From positions 124,001 to 188,000 of the forward strand of contig CAYYRC010000001.1 in the NCBI GenBank assembly GCA_964474045.1: DNA of 64,000 nt, read 5' to 3'. The notes below the pieces were generated by a model. It saw nothing but the letters and a program-made list of their open reading frames with translations. It ran no database searches and was not told where the DNA came from. The translations under genes and the position numbers were made by a program. Source of the stretch: JACJWR01 sp964474045. Lineage in GTDB: Bacteria > Actinomycetota > Actinomycetes > S36-B12 > UBA10799. This document shows positions 17,971-25,972 of the stretch, piece after piece; position 1 is the stretch's first letter; each line of letters begins with the position of its first letter.

Positions 17971-18698
17971 TCATCCGGTTGCGGGGAGCAGCCGTCGGCT
18001 GACACGGGCCTCGGGACTGAACGTCAGCAGGCGCTCGGTCAGGTCGTCGGCGGCCGCGTACAGGGCGTCGGTCGTGACAGGATCCAGGCCGTCGAGGATG
18101 ATCAGGACGCTGCTCGTCTTCTCGTCGAGGCGGGTGCGGACGCATTGCCGCCAGTTCCAGCGGCGGCAGGTGACGCCGAGTCCGTCGCGCCACACCACCT
18201 CGCCGGGGTCGGCGGTGACGGTGACGGGCTGGCCCTCGGCGATGGTATCGAAGGGTTCGTCGCCGGTCGCTCGGGCCAGGTGCGGCGGCCCCTGGTAGGC
18301 GTCGAGGTTCTCCCCGCCGAAGGGGATGAGGTGGCTGATGGACATGGCGTTGTACAGGTCGGTGAGCCGGTCGATGCGGGGCAGGCCGGCATCGACGCGG
18401 CGCAGCAGGGCCTCGACGCTGGAGCGGGCCCGCCGGGCTTGACGCCGAAGCCGGCGAACGCCTCGCGCCAGGCGGCGACCTCGGGCAGGGACTCCGGCGG
18501 CGCGCCGGCCAGCCGCGCCGCGGCGGCGCGCTCGGCCTCGGCGAGCACGGCGTCGCTGGCGGCGTCGCTGGGCCCGCCGACGACGTCGGTGGCGACCAGG
18601 AGCAGGGCGCGGTAGTCCGGCCGCAGGGCCATCACGGCGTCGTCGATCCGAGCCCCGGCGAGGGCTTCGGGCATCGTGTCGTGGGTGGGTTGATTCAT
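17971..18698 (-). pseudogene. B3/4-domain protein (PheT editing-like), apparent -1 frameshift
   Basis: ATG at 18698 overlaps the stop of the upstream XRE gene (ATGA). The first half (ALRPDYRALLLVATDVVGG, LPEVAAWREAFAGFGVKP) and the second half (MSISHLIPFGGENLDAYQGP, VVWRDGLGVTCRRWNWRQC, LIILDGLDPVTTDAL) together give the usual 230-240 residue B3/4 domain protein, but in different frames. At about 18430-18440 one missing C in a C-run (CCC where CCCC restores VKPRRARSSVEALL) explains the break. B3/4 domains resemble the editing module of phenylalanyl-tRNA synthetase beta chain and are frequently paired with an XRE-cupin regulator and an EamA exporter, as here. It is either inactivated or a sequencing artefact. 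Confidence 0.75.
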
Positions 18699-19315
18699 CG
18701 GGGCTCCTTGCCGACGTTCGGTTCGTGGACGGCGAGGGTGAACCGCGCCGGCTGGGTGGTGGAGGGGTTGGCGTAGGAGTGGGGGGCGTCAGCCTCGAAG
18801 GCTGCGGAGTCCCCGGCCCGCAGCAGGTGGGCAGCGCCGGCCAGCGTCAGCTCGATGGAGCCGGATAGCACCAGCAGCAGCTCGCGGGTTCCCGCGCGGT
18901 GGGCGTCGCTGCGGTAGGTGTCTGCGGGGCCGAGGCGCCAGTCCCACAACTCGGTCACCTCTGGCGGCTCGGTGCCGGCGACGAGGACCGCCGATCCGCC
19001 GGCGGGGCTGCTCCAGACCTCCGCCGCTGCGCCGGCCCGGGTCACCGACACCGGCGCCCCGGGCTCGTCTGCCGGATCGACCAGCGCCGGCAGGCCGATG
19101 CCCAACGCGTCGGCCAGCCGCAGCAGCGTGGCGATGCTGGGGTTGGTCACTCCCTGCTCGACGTTGACCAGCATCCGGCGGCTGACCCCGGACCGCTGAG
19201 CCAGCACGTCGAGGGTCCACCCGCGCCCGGTGCGCCCCTCGCGGACCCGCCTGCCGATGGTGCGGGCGATCGCCTCGGCGTGCTCGACATCGTGGACTGA
19301 ACTCACATGAGGCAT
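18695..19315 (-). CDS. XRE-family regulator with C-terminal cupin sensor domain
   Basis: About 206 residues. The N-terminal helix-turn-helix reads RRVREGRTGRGWTLDVLAQ then SGVSRRMLVNVEQG, with TNPSIATLLRLADALGIGL following, the classic XRE/SinR pattern. The C-terminal half is a cupin barrel (HRAGTRELLLVLSGSIELTL, GDSAAFEADAPHSYANP), likely binding a small effector, perhaps an amino acid. The listed ATG is at 19315, but a TACTAT -10 element at 19314-19319 sits seven bases before a GTG at 19306, suggesting a leaderless mRNA starting there. It is divergent from the EamA exporter across a palindrome and overlaps the downstream B3/4 gene by ATGA. Confidence 0.85.
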   Translation of the reverse strand: MPHVSSVHDVEHAEAIARTIGRRVREGRTGRGWTLDVLAQRSGVSRRMLVNVEQGVTNPSIATLLRLADALGIGLPALVDPADEPGAPVSVTRAGAAAEVWSSPAGGSAVLVAGTEPPEVTELWDWRLGPADTYRSDAHRAGTRELLLVLSGSIELTLAGAAHLLRAGDSAAFEADAPHSYANPSTTQPARFTLAVHEPNVGKEPR

Positions 19316-19318
19316 AGT

Positions 19319-19347
19319 AGTGCATTAGATTGGAAACACAATGCACT
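19319..19347. promoter_or_regulatory. palindromic operator between XRE-cupin regulator and EamA exporter
   Basis: AGTGCATT at 19319-19326 and AATGCACT at 19340-19347 form a perfect 8-bp inverted repeat with a 13-base spacer. It spans the possible exporter start at 19341 and the -10-like TAGATT at 19326-19331, and abuts the TACTAT box for the regulator on the other strand. Placement is what an autoregulating XRE repressor would need. Inference from position and symmetry only. Confidence 0.6.
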
Positions 19348-20276
19348 CAGAGGAGTCCGGGTTCCTGATGGCCTTCCCGCCGCGGCCGACGCGTCGGCCG
19401 CTCACCGACCGCGTCCCGGCGTGGTCGCTGGCGGTCGTGTCGATCACCTCGGTGCAGCTAGGCGCGGCCCTGTCCACGGGCCTGTTCCCCGCCGTCGGCA
19501 CAGCCGGAGCCGCGTGGCTGCGACTCACCGCTGCCGCGGCCATCTTCCTGACCATTGCGCGACCGCGCCCCTCCGACGTCCCGCGCCGCGCGGTGCCAGC
19601 GATCCTCGCCCTCGGGGTCGTCACCGCGACCATGACGGTGGCGACGCTGGCGGCCCTGGACCGCATCGCGCTGGGCACGGCCGTGGCGATCCAGTTCCTC
19701 GGCCCGCTCAGCGTCGCGGCCGCCCGCGCCCGCCGTGCCGCCATGCTCGCCTGGCCGGCGCTGGCGCTGATCGGCGTCGTGCTGCTCACCCAACCCTGGC
19801 AAGGCCAGTTCGACCCCATGGGAGTGGTCTACGCGCTCATCGGCGCGTTCGCCTGGGGGGCTTACATCCTCTTGACCCAGCGCATCGGCGACCAGGTCGC
19901 GGGCCTCAAGGGGCTGGCCCTGACCATCCCCATCGCCGCCCTGGTGTCCGCCCTGATCGGCGTCCCGCAGGCCCTCGGCGGACTCACCTGGCAAGTCCTG
20001 CTCGCCTCCGTCGGCCTGGCAGTACTGCTACCGGTGCTGCCGTTCTCCCTGGAGATGCTGGCGCTGCGCCGGCTCACCGCTCACGCCTTCGGCACCCTCA
20101 TGGCCCTGGAGCCGGCCATCGCCATGGTCGTGGGTGCCGTCGTGCTGCATCAGGTCCCCGGCCCCGGGCAACTGCTGCGCATCGCCCTCGTCGTCACCGC
20201 CGGCGTCGGCGCCGAGCGTGGCGGCCACCGGGACACCGACCCTGAATCCCTGGGCATCCCCGTGCCGGAGGCCTAG
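19341..20276 (+). CDS. EamA-family exporter (RhtA-like, amino acid/metabolite)
   Basis: About 311 residues with ten hydrophobic helices in two EamA repeats. The first begins LAVVSITSVQLGAALSTGLF with GTAGAAWLRLTAAAAIFL; the second begins GVVYALIGAFAWGAYILLTQ and ends PAIAMVVGAVVLHQVPGPGQ. This matches the threonine/homoserine exporter RhtA branch of the drug/metabolite superfamily. ATG at 19341 would be leaderless; a second ATG at 19368 with GAGGAG at 19350-19355 is an alternative start. It is controlled, by inference, by the divergent XRE-cupin regulator, whose partner B3/4 protein suggests an amino-acid-related substrate. Confidence 0.85.
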   Translation: MHSEESGFLMAFPPRPTRRPLTDRVPAWSLAVVSITSVQLGAALSTGLFPAVGTAGAAWLRLTAAAAIFLTIARPRPSDVPRRAVPAILALGVVTATMTVATLAALDRIALGTAVAIQFLGPLSVAAARARRAAMLAWPALALIGVVLLTQPWQGQFDPMGVVYALIGAFAWGAYILLTQRIGDQVAGLKGLALTIPIAALVSALIGVPQALGGLTWQVLLASVGLAVLLPVLPFSLEMLALRRLTAHAFGTLMALEPAIAMVVGAVVLHQVPGPGQLLRIALVVTAGVGAERGGHRDTDPESLGIPVPEA

Positions 20277-20291
20277 CGGATGCGCGGGCGA

Positions 20292-20990
20292 CTAGGTGTC
20301 CTCGTCGAGAAAGCGCCCAATCGACGCGGCCACCGCAGCGGGGGCCGAGACCTGGGGAAAGTGCCCGGCAGCGGGCAGCACTTCCAGGCCCGCCTCGGGG
20401 ATCGCATCCGCCAGCCATTGCGACGACTGAAGCGGCACCGCGACGTCCTCCGCTGACTGCAGCACGAGCGTGGGCACGAGCACGCGGGACATCTCCGCTC
20501 GGAAGTCTCCGCGGAATGCGCCCCGCAGCAGGGTGTAGGCCACGTCGGGCGGGTAGCGCAGCAGCGACTGCGCGAACTCCTCGGCTAGGGCCGGCCTGTC
20601 AGCGTTGGCCATCGCGGCTGGCGCGAAACCGGCCGCCCACATCGGGAAGTCCGATCTGACGGCCGCGAGCAGGTCCGCCAGCCCGTCCTCGGTCATGCCG
20701 CCGACGTAGCCGGTGGCGGCGTCATCGACGTAGCGCGCGCTCGTCCCCACGAGAACCAGGCGGGAGAACAAACCTGGGTCTGCGGCCGATGCCAGGGCGC
20801 CGGCGATTCCCGAAATCGAGTGCCCGACATACACCGAGCCGCTCAGGTCCAGCTCCGACACGAGCACACTCAGGTCGTCGGCGAAGCCCTGCGCGTCGGC
20901 GTGGCGCATCGGGGAGAAGACCGCTGGGCCGCAGTCGCCCGACCCGGCCACGTCGAAGGTCAGCACCCTGTGCGGCTGCGCCTCGGTTGA
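20292..20990 (-). pseudogene. RsbQ-like alpha/beta hydrolase, N-terminally truncated
   Basis: The frame encodes VLTFDVAGSGDC, the nucleophile elbow YVGHSISGIAGAL (G-H-S-x-S/G), VGTSARYVDDAATGY, the acid region PTLVLQSAEDVAVPLQSSQW and LPAAGHFPQVSAP with the catalytic His. This is RsbQ/KAI2-type hydrolase, normally about 265 residues. Here the first 35-40 residues, including the HGFG oxyanion loop, are missing: upstream of the possible GTG at 20966 the frame closes about 20990 and unrelated sequence follows. The triad is present but the oxyanion strand is not, so activity is doubtful. A more decayed copy is at 17330-17640. Confidence 0.7.
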
Positions 20991-21324
20991 GTTTCATCAC
21001 GCCCCTCGGTGCACGCGGTCCGGAGCGACGTCTCGGTCCGGCGTCTCCAATCCTGTGGGCGCCTGACTGGTCGGGTCACACCCGATTTGTGGCTCGGCCG
21101 CGTCGGGCCCGACGCAGCGTATGCACGCCAGACGACTGGAGTTGATGCGACAGGTGGGGCACTTGTGGGTCACGTCCTGCGGGGTTGCGTTGGGCCGCCT
21201 GGTCTGTTGAGACTCACGCCATAGTGGTCGGTCGGGATTGCCGTCGGTTGAATCGACCCTGGGGTGATGGACCCACCGGCCGGTCCTGAGCTGTGACCCG
21301 GAGCCGGGCGCGCAGGATGAGTGC
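20991..21324. other. intergenic region, no gene supported
   Basis: Between the truncated hydrolase and the DUF998 gene. Short frames on both strands have no recognisable motif or ribosome site. The hydrolase lost its 5' end at the left border, so this stretch may be the product of a deletion or insertion. No repeat or terminator was recognised. Confidence 0.4.
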
Positions 21325-22632
21325 GTGGTGGCGTGGATATCGGTGGCGTTGCTGGCTGCTTCGGCGGTGGCCGTGGGCGTGGCGCCCCGACTCATGGTGC
21401 GGGGCTACTCGTGGGAGGCGAACACGATCAGCGAGTCCGCGGCACAGGGTGTTCGGCATGCCTGGGTGGCCAGGGCTGGCTTCGCGGGCCTGGGTGCCGG
21501 CGCCGTCCTGGTCGCGGTCGAGTGCCGGAGTGCCTGGGGGATCGCCGCCTTCTGTCTGATCGTGGTCTTCGGCGTGCTCATGATGGCGACGGCCGGGGCG
21601 TCGGAGCGCCCATGGGAGGCTGGCGCCCCCTACCGGGCGAAGGAGGCGCAGGTGCACTCGGTGCTGGCGGGCGCGGCCGGCGTCGCCTACACGGTCGGCG
21701 CGGGCACGGTCGCCTTCACCGACGCTGGGGCCCCGGTCTGGCTCCGCGCCCTGTCGCTCGTCGTCGCCGTGTCCGGTGTGGTGCTGCCGCTGGCCATGGC
21801 GCGCCGCCCCCAGGTGCAAGGCCTGATCCAGCGCGTGATGTTCGCGCTGGCCTACGCGTGGCTGATCGCCGAAGCCCTGCACGGGGGAGGCTGAGAGCCG
21901 CTGCCAGGCCCGATGCCAACGCTGGAAGGGTTCGCTCGGGTGGTGAATGGCGCTCGGCCCGTCGAGGGCAGAGGAATTGGTGAGGGTGCTGACGAGCCGG
22001 GGATGCAGGTGGGTCTGCTGGCGGCGGGGGCGCTGCTGGACCTGGGCCACTTGATCGTGCTGGCGCATCCATGCCGCCTCGGGGTAGGCGTCCCACGGGA
22101 TTCCCGGGACGCGGGTGCCGCGCTGGGCGCGCACACGGACTCCCCAGAAGAACCAGACTGCGGTGAAGGTGTAGCTGGCGATGATCAGCGACAGCGTGGG
22201 CAGGGCGCTGGCCTCTGCGACGGCACCTTCCACGAGTCCCTGCTGGCGGAGCGGGTCCCGCAGGTTCATGGTGACCAGAGCGGAGCCGATGAAGAACAGG
22301 GACACGATCTTGGCCAGCTCATAGGAGGGTTCGCGCCAGACGTGGGCGAGGAGGATCACCGCCAACATGAAGGCGTAGGGGGCGATGTAGAGCACCGAGA
22401 CGTCGATGCCGGGGATGAACAGCATGAGGTTGATCAGGTACTGCTCCCAGAACAGCACCCACAGCGGAATGGTCACGGCGAACAGCGCCACGTCCCTGCG
22501 CGTCGCGGTCCAGCGCATCCGTCGAGGGTCGTAGGTGAGGGCCAGCCTGGGACGCGAGATGGAGCGGTAGAAGACCACGGCGAGGCATCCCAGGACGACG
22601 ATGAGCGCGGCCAAGCCGACGATCTTGCCCAT
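21214..22632 (-). CDS. multi-pass membrane protein of unknown function, 3' end uncertain
   Basis: ATG at 22632 has GAGGAGG seven bases upstream. The first 190 residues look real: hydrophobic segments GKIVGLAALIVVLGCLAVVF, VALFAVTIPLWVLFWEQYLI, VSVLYIAPYAFMLAVILLA, LAKIVSLFFIGSALVTMNL and LSLIIASYTFTAVWFFWGV, followed by a polar tail (DAYPEAAWMRQHDQVAQVQQ). The frame runs on to a stop at 21214, but from about 21894 leftward it is antisense to the DUF998 gene and has the His/Arg/Gly-rich composition of a shadow. The true protein probably ends near 21.85-22.0 kb, perhaps through a missed frameshift (another frame stops at 21852). I do not recognise the family. Confidence 0.55.
   Translation of the reverse strand: MGKIVGLAALIVVLGCLAVVFYRSISRPRLALTYDPRRMRWTATRRDVALFAVTIPLWVLFWEQYLINLMLFIPGIDVSVLYIAPYAFMLAVILLAHVWREPSYELAKIVSLFFIGSALVTMNLRDPLRQQGLVEGAVAEASALPTLSLIIASYTFTAVWFFWGVRVRAQRGTRVPGIPWDAYPEAAWMRQHDQVAQVQQRPRRQQTHLHPRLVSTLTNSSALDGPSAIHHPSEPFQRWHRAWQRLSASPVQGFGDQPRVGQREHHALDQALHLGAARHGQRQHHTGHGDDERQGAEPDRGPSVGEGDRARADRVGDAGRARQHRVHLRLLRPVGGASLPWALRRPGRRHHEHAEDHDQTEGGDPPGTPALDRDQDGAGTQAREASPGHPGMPNTLCRGLADRVRLPRVAPHHESGRHAHGHRRSSQQRHRYPRHHALILRARLRVTAQDRPVGPSPQGRFNRRQSRPTTMA
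21325..21894 (+). CDS. DUF998-like membrane protein
   Basis: A 189-residue membrane protein with five to six hydrophobic helices. It has the DUF998 pattern in the first loop, YSWEANTISESAAQGVRHAW, and helices ISVALLAASAVAVGVAPRL, FAGLGAGAVLVAVEC, AAFCLIVVFGVLMMATAGA and ALSLVVAVSGVVLPLAMA. The function of this family is unknown. The GTG start has AGGATGA upstream. It converges with the membrane protein gene on the other strand, whose reading frame overlaps it; this one is the better supported of the two in the overlap. Confidence 0.7.
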   Translation: MVAWISVALLAASAVAVGVAPRLMVRGYSWEANTISESAAQGVRHAWVARAGFAGLGAGAVLVAVECRSAWGIAAFCLIVVFGVLMMATAGASERPWEAGAPYRAKEAQVHSVLAGAAGVAYTVGAGTVAFTDAGAPVWLRALSLVVAVSGVVLPLAMARRPQVQGLIQRVMFALAYAWLIAEALHGGG

Positions 22633-23133
22633 GTTCCAGCCTCCTCGGCTGCGACGCTGCCGCCCCCAGACGCTACCGGCCTTCCGCACGGGTGAGGTGC
22701 GATCCGTGTCTCTCGGGTCGGCCGCACCCCTAGGCGACAGGTGGGTTTGCTGCCGGTGTGTTAGACGCTGTCACCTGCCCGTGCAGCAGGCCCGGTGTCG
22801 CAATCCGGATAAGGAGGGTTGGGGAGGAGCGGTGCCGCGTCTCCGGCGTTCGGTTCCAGGAGACGGTCGTGTTGGGCGGCGCTATGAAGGGGCGGCGACC
22901 AGGTTCCAGGCGTCCGGACTCGCGGCGTACATCGCACAGTCGGATCGTCTGATGATGCTGTCCTGGCCCCCTCCGTGCGCCCCTTCAACGAAGGTCTGTA
23001 TTTGTCCACCGCCCGATGCGGCTCCGGAAGATGTGAGAGGTGTGAGTTGCGGCCTCTCCCAGTCCCTCACGGCTCCAGGCTAGCAAGCCCTTGTGACGTG
23101 ACCCCTGAGCCGTTGGACATCCGCAGGTCGGCG
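22633..23133. other. intergenic region of about 500 bases, no gene supported
   Basis: Between a membrane protein starting at 22632 and the end of apbE at 23134. It should hold the leftward promoter of the membrane protein. Short open frames on both strands lack recognisable domains, and no RNA gene, palindrome of note or T-tract terminator was identified. Confidence 0.4.
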
Positions 23134-23922
23134 TCACGCGAAGGCGGGGCCGAACATCTGGGCACGGCCACCGGAGATCAAGTAGGCGGAGTACTCCGGT
23201 ATTTCGCGTAGGAATCGCACCCCGTATGCGCCCGCGATCACGAGGGCGGTGGCGAGGGCATCGGCCAAGCCGGCATCGGGTCCGACGACCGTCGCCGAGT
23301 CGAGCATCCGGCGTGGGCTGCCACCTGTGGTGGGGTCGAAGATGTGTTCGCCGCGCTCGTACCGGCCCGACGTCGCCACGGCATTGTCACGTGCGTGCAC
23401 CACCCTGACCACGTCGTCCCTGCGGGCGGGATGCTGAATCCCCACAGCCCAGGGGTGTCCGGGTGACTGCTCGCCTCGGCAGGAGACATCCCCGCCGGCG
23501 TTGACGCACACATTCGCAAAGCCCGCCGACGTCACCATCGCGGCCATCCGTCCCGCTGCCCAGCCCTTCACGTAGCCCGACGGATCGAAGCCGCCCGTAT
23601 CGCTGCCCCAAGGGTCGAAGACACCGCTTGTGATGTCGCGGGCACGTCGGCACTCGGCCAACACCTCCGGCACCGGTGCCGGGGCATCGGCCTCGGTCAG
23701 TTCACCGCGGCGGATCGCACAGACGGCCGAGTCGTCACGGAATGGTGAGAACCAGCTGTCCACGTCATGGGTGAACTGCGCACAGGCGCGCAGCACCTCC
23801 GCGACGTCGGGGGCAGGCAGGTCTGCGCCGCGCACGTCGATCGTGACTACCGTGGTCCACACGTGCTCCGTGTGCACCCTTCGCCGCCACCCGTGCAAGG
23901 GTGCGGGACGGACACAGGTCAT
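23134..23922 (-). CDS. apbE: FAD:protein FMN transferase (ApbE family)
   Basis: A 262-residue flavin transferase that attaches FMN to Ser/Thr of partner proteins. Recognisable blocks: FTHDVDSWFSPFRDDSAVCA near the N-terminus, the FAD-contacting GGFDPSGYVKGWAAGR, VCVNAGGDVSCRG, AVATSGRYERGEHIFDPTTG, and TVVGPDAGLADALATALVIA with the Mg-binding Asp/Ala region. It lies three bases after the stop of an FMN-binding-domain protein, its probable substrate, and in the same orientation as a membrane ferric-reductase-like protein. No clear signal peptide or lipobox was seen, so modification may occur before or during export, or the start may be further upstream. Confidence 0.9.
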   Translation of the reverse strand: MTCVRPAPLHGWRRRVHTEHVWTTVVTIDVRGADLPAPDVAEVLRACAQFTHDVDSWFSPFRDDSAVCAIRRGELTEADAPAPVPEVLAECRRARDITSGVFDPWGSDTGGFDPSGYVKGWAAGRMAAMVTSAGFANVCVNAGGDVSCRGEQSPGHPWAVGIQHPARRDDVVRVVHARDNAVATSGRYERGEHIFDPTTGGSPRRMLDSATVVGPDAGLADALATALVIAGAYGVRFLREIPEYSAYLISGGRAQMFGPAFA

Positions 23923-23925
23923 GAT

Positions 23926-24429
23926 TCAGAGTCCCGCCTGTGCCAGAGCCGCGGCCAACGACTCCTGCCACGCCTTCGAGGTGTAGGTCGCGCCGCTTAT
24001 GGTGGCGACCTCCGCGGACTGTGCCGCGATCGTCTCCTCGCGCAGCAGCGGTATCGCCTGGTCCGAGACGGCGGCGGACTTGGTGTCGGCGGACGGGAAG
24101 GCCAGCGCCGTCACTGCGGTGAGCTTGCCGGCCGCCAAAGTCACTGCCACCTGCACGTCGCCGTAGCGGGTGCCGACCGTCGAACCAGTGAAGGTGCCGG
24201 AGGGCGCGGCAGGGGATGTGGCGGTGGGTGAGGACGACGGCGGGTTGGTCGTGGATGCGGCCGCAGGCTGCGACGTGGCCGGGCTCGTGGCGGCTGGTGC
24301 CCCGGATGCGGCCGGAGCCGGGGTGGTCGCCGCCGCCGACACGTCCGGCAGCGCCATCCGTGGGGTGTAACTCAGCGCCGCGGCCAACCCCGCCGCCGTC
24401 CCCGCCGTCACCATCAATGCGCGTTTCAT
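23926..24429 (-). CDS. exported FMN-binding domain protein (ApbE substrate)
   Basis: A 167-residue exported protein. ATG 24429 has GAGGAG spaced for initiation. A short basic N-terminus and hydrophobic helix (MKRALMVTAGTAAGLAAAL) precede a Pro/Ala/Ser/Thr-rich linker of about 50 residues, likely crossing the wall. The C-terminal FMN_bind domain starts TRYGDVQVAVTLAAGKLTAV and ends with SGATYTSKAW; the Thr of SGAT (about residue 148) is the expected covalent FMN site. It lies between apbE and the ferric-reductase-like gene, so it is probably flavinylated by the former and fed electrons by the latter. Confidence 0.9.
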   Translation of the reverse strand: MKRALMVTAGTAAGLAAALSYTPRMALPDVSAAATTPAPAASGAPAATSPATSQPAAASTTNPPSSSPTATSPAAPSGTFTGSTVGTRYGDVQVAVTLAAGKLTAVTALAFPSADTKSAAVSDQAIPLLREETIAAQSAEVATISGATYTSKAWQESLAAALAQAGL

Positions 24430-24444
24430 GATTCGCTCCTCAAC

Positions 24445-25860
24445 CTAGAAGACGAACAGTTCGTCGTGGAATCGTTCGGCCGGTACCCCCGCGACCCGGG
24501 TCGCCTCGGCCACCTTGTCCAGGAACCCCCGCGGACCGCACGCGAACACGTCGGCCCGGGGCAGGTCCGGCGCCAGTACCGACAGCCGCACCGCGTCGAT
24601 GGTGCACTGGTCGATCTCCCCGGTGAGGTAGTGCAGCGTCCAGCCGCGACGGGCGACCAGCTCCTCCACCTCGGCGCGTAGCGCGATCGTGCCCGGGGCC
24701 ATCGTCACCACGCGGTAGATCAGCGTCACCCGTGCACGATCGGTCGGCAGGCTCCCCAGCAGCGACAGGATCGGTGCGATCCCCACCCCGGCGGCCAGTG
24801 CCACGATCGGCGCCCCGGGCCGTGCGCGTTCGGCGGTGAAGGCGCCGTACGGACCTTCGGCCAGCACCGGCGTCCCCGGCCGCAGACCCGCCAGGGCGCC
24901 GCTCTGGTCGCCGAGGTTCTTCACCGTGATCCGCAGACTGCGCCCGTCCGGCGCGGCCGAAAGCGAGTACGGGTGCGCCTGCCACCACCACTGCCGGGTG
25001 CCGAAGCGCCACTCGAAGAACTGCCCGCCCCGCACCGGCAGCGCGGCCAGATTGCGCCCGGTCAAGTAGATGCTGACCACGCCGTCGGAGTCCGGCACCA
25101 CCGAGGCCACCCGCAACCGATGACGGGCATTGCGCACCAGCGGCAGCAGCACCCTCGAGCCGATCACCAGCACCGCGACTGCGACGTACAGCGCGATCCA
25201 ACCGACCCTGGCCCACTCGTTGCCGATGAACAGGGTGCCCGCGGCCAGTTGATGCCCGAACGCCAGCACCACCGACAGATACAGGTACAGGTGCGCGACC
25301 CACCAGGTCTCGTAGTGCAACTTCGACCGCGCCCGCCGGATGCTCAAAGCCGACAGCACGAGCATCAGCCCGAACGCGACAGTCGCCGGCATCAGCCATG
25401 GATACCCCAGCACCAGGTCGGTGAACTGCGCCCACCACGAGATGCCGGCGGACTGCGCGTAACCCAGCGTGGTGAACACCACGTGGGCGCTGATCAGGCC
25501 CACCACCCACGGAGCGAGCCTACGGTGGAACGCGATGAGCCGGTCCTGGCCGATGTCGTGCTCCAGCCAGGGCACGCGCGCCACCACCACGATCAGCACC
25601 AGCGACAGGTAGGTGCCCAGCATCGCGGTGAGCGCGCCGAGCACCGTCACCGGCCCGCCGGGGGTCGACCACGTCGGAGCCGACAGCACCCACGCCGAGC
25701 CAACCACCGCGCCCGCTCCGACACCGGCGATGGTGGCGCCGACGTCGCCTGCATGCCGACGCCGCCTGGAACCGGCCGAGTGACGGCCGGTGGTGGGTGT
25801 GGTCACCGACGACCCCGCCCGCGCCGACCAGCGGGCGGGGAGGTTGAGGTCGAGGCTCAT
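24445..25860 (-). CDS. membrane ferric-reductase-like / ferredoxin-NADP reductase fusion
   Basis: A 471-residue protein. The N-terminal half has six membrane segments with paired histidines typical of FRD haem sites (DRLIAFHRRLAPWVVG, SAHVVFTTLGY, YETWWVAHLYLYLSVVLAFG with HQ following). The C-terminal half is an FNR-type module: QWWWQAHPYSLSAAP for FAD, GPYGAFTAERA, IVALAAGVGIAPILSLL for NAD(P), and ADVFACGPRGFLDKV. Predicted to pass electrons from cytosolic NAD(P)H through FAD and haem to the outside, probably to the neighbouring flavinylated protein. ATG 25860 has CGGAG spaced eight bases; the longer frame is shadow. Confidence 0.9.
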   Translation of the reverse strand: MSLDLNLPARWSARAGSSVTTPTTGRHSAGSRRRRHAGDVGATIAGVGAGAVVGSAWVLSAPTWSTPGGPVTVLGALTAMLGTYLSLVLIVVVARVPWLEHDIGQDRLIAFHRRLAPWVVGLISAHVVFTTLGYAQSAGISWWAQFTDLVLGYPWLMPATVAFGLMLVLSALSIRRARSKLHYETWWVAHLYLYLSVVLAFGHQLAAGTLFIGNEWARVGWIALYVAVAVLVIGSRVLLPLVRNARHRLRVASVVPDSDGVVSIYLTGRNLAALPVRGGQFFEWRFGTRQWWWQAHPYSLSAAPDGRSLRITVKNLGDQSGALAGLRPGTPVLAEGPYGAFTAERARPGAPIVALAAGVGIAPILSLLGSLPTDRARVTLIYRVVTMAPGTIALRAEVEELVARRGWTLHYLTGEIDQCTIDAVRLSVLAPDLPRADVFACGPRGFLDKVAEATRVAGVPAERFHDELFVF

Positions 25861-25972
25861 GGTGCATCTCCGATCGGAGCTTGGGCGGTGGCGCGGGGTG
25901 GGGTCTATTCGCGCAACGGGGTCGCGACTGATCGCGGCTGGCCGTGGCCGTGGCCGACAGGTGGCCGGGTGA

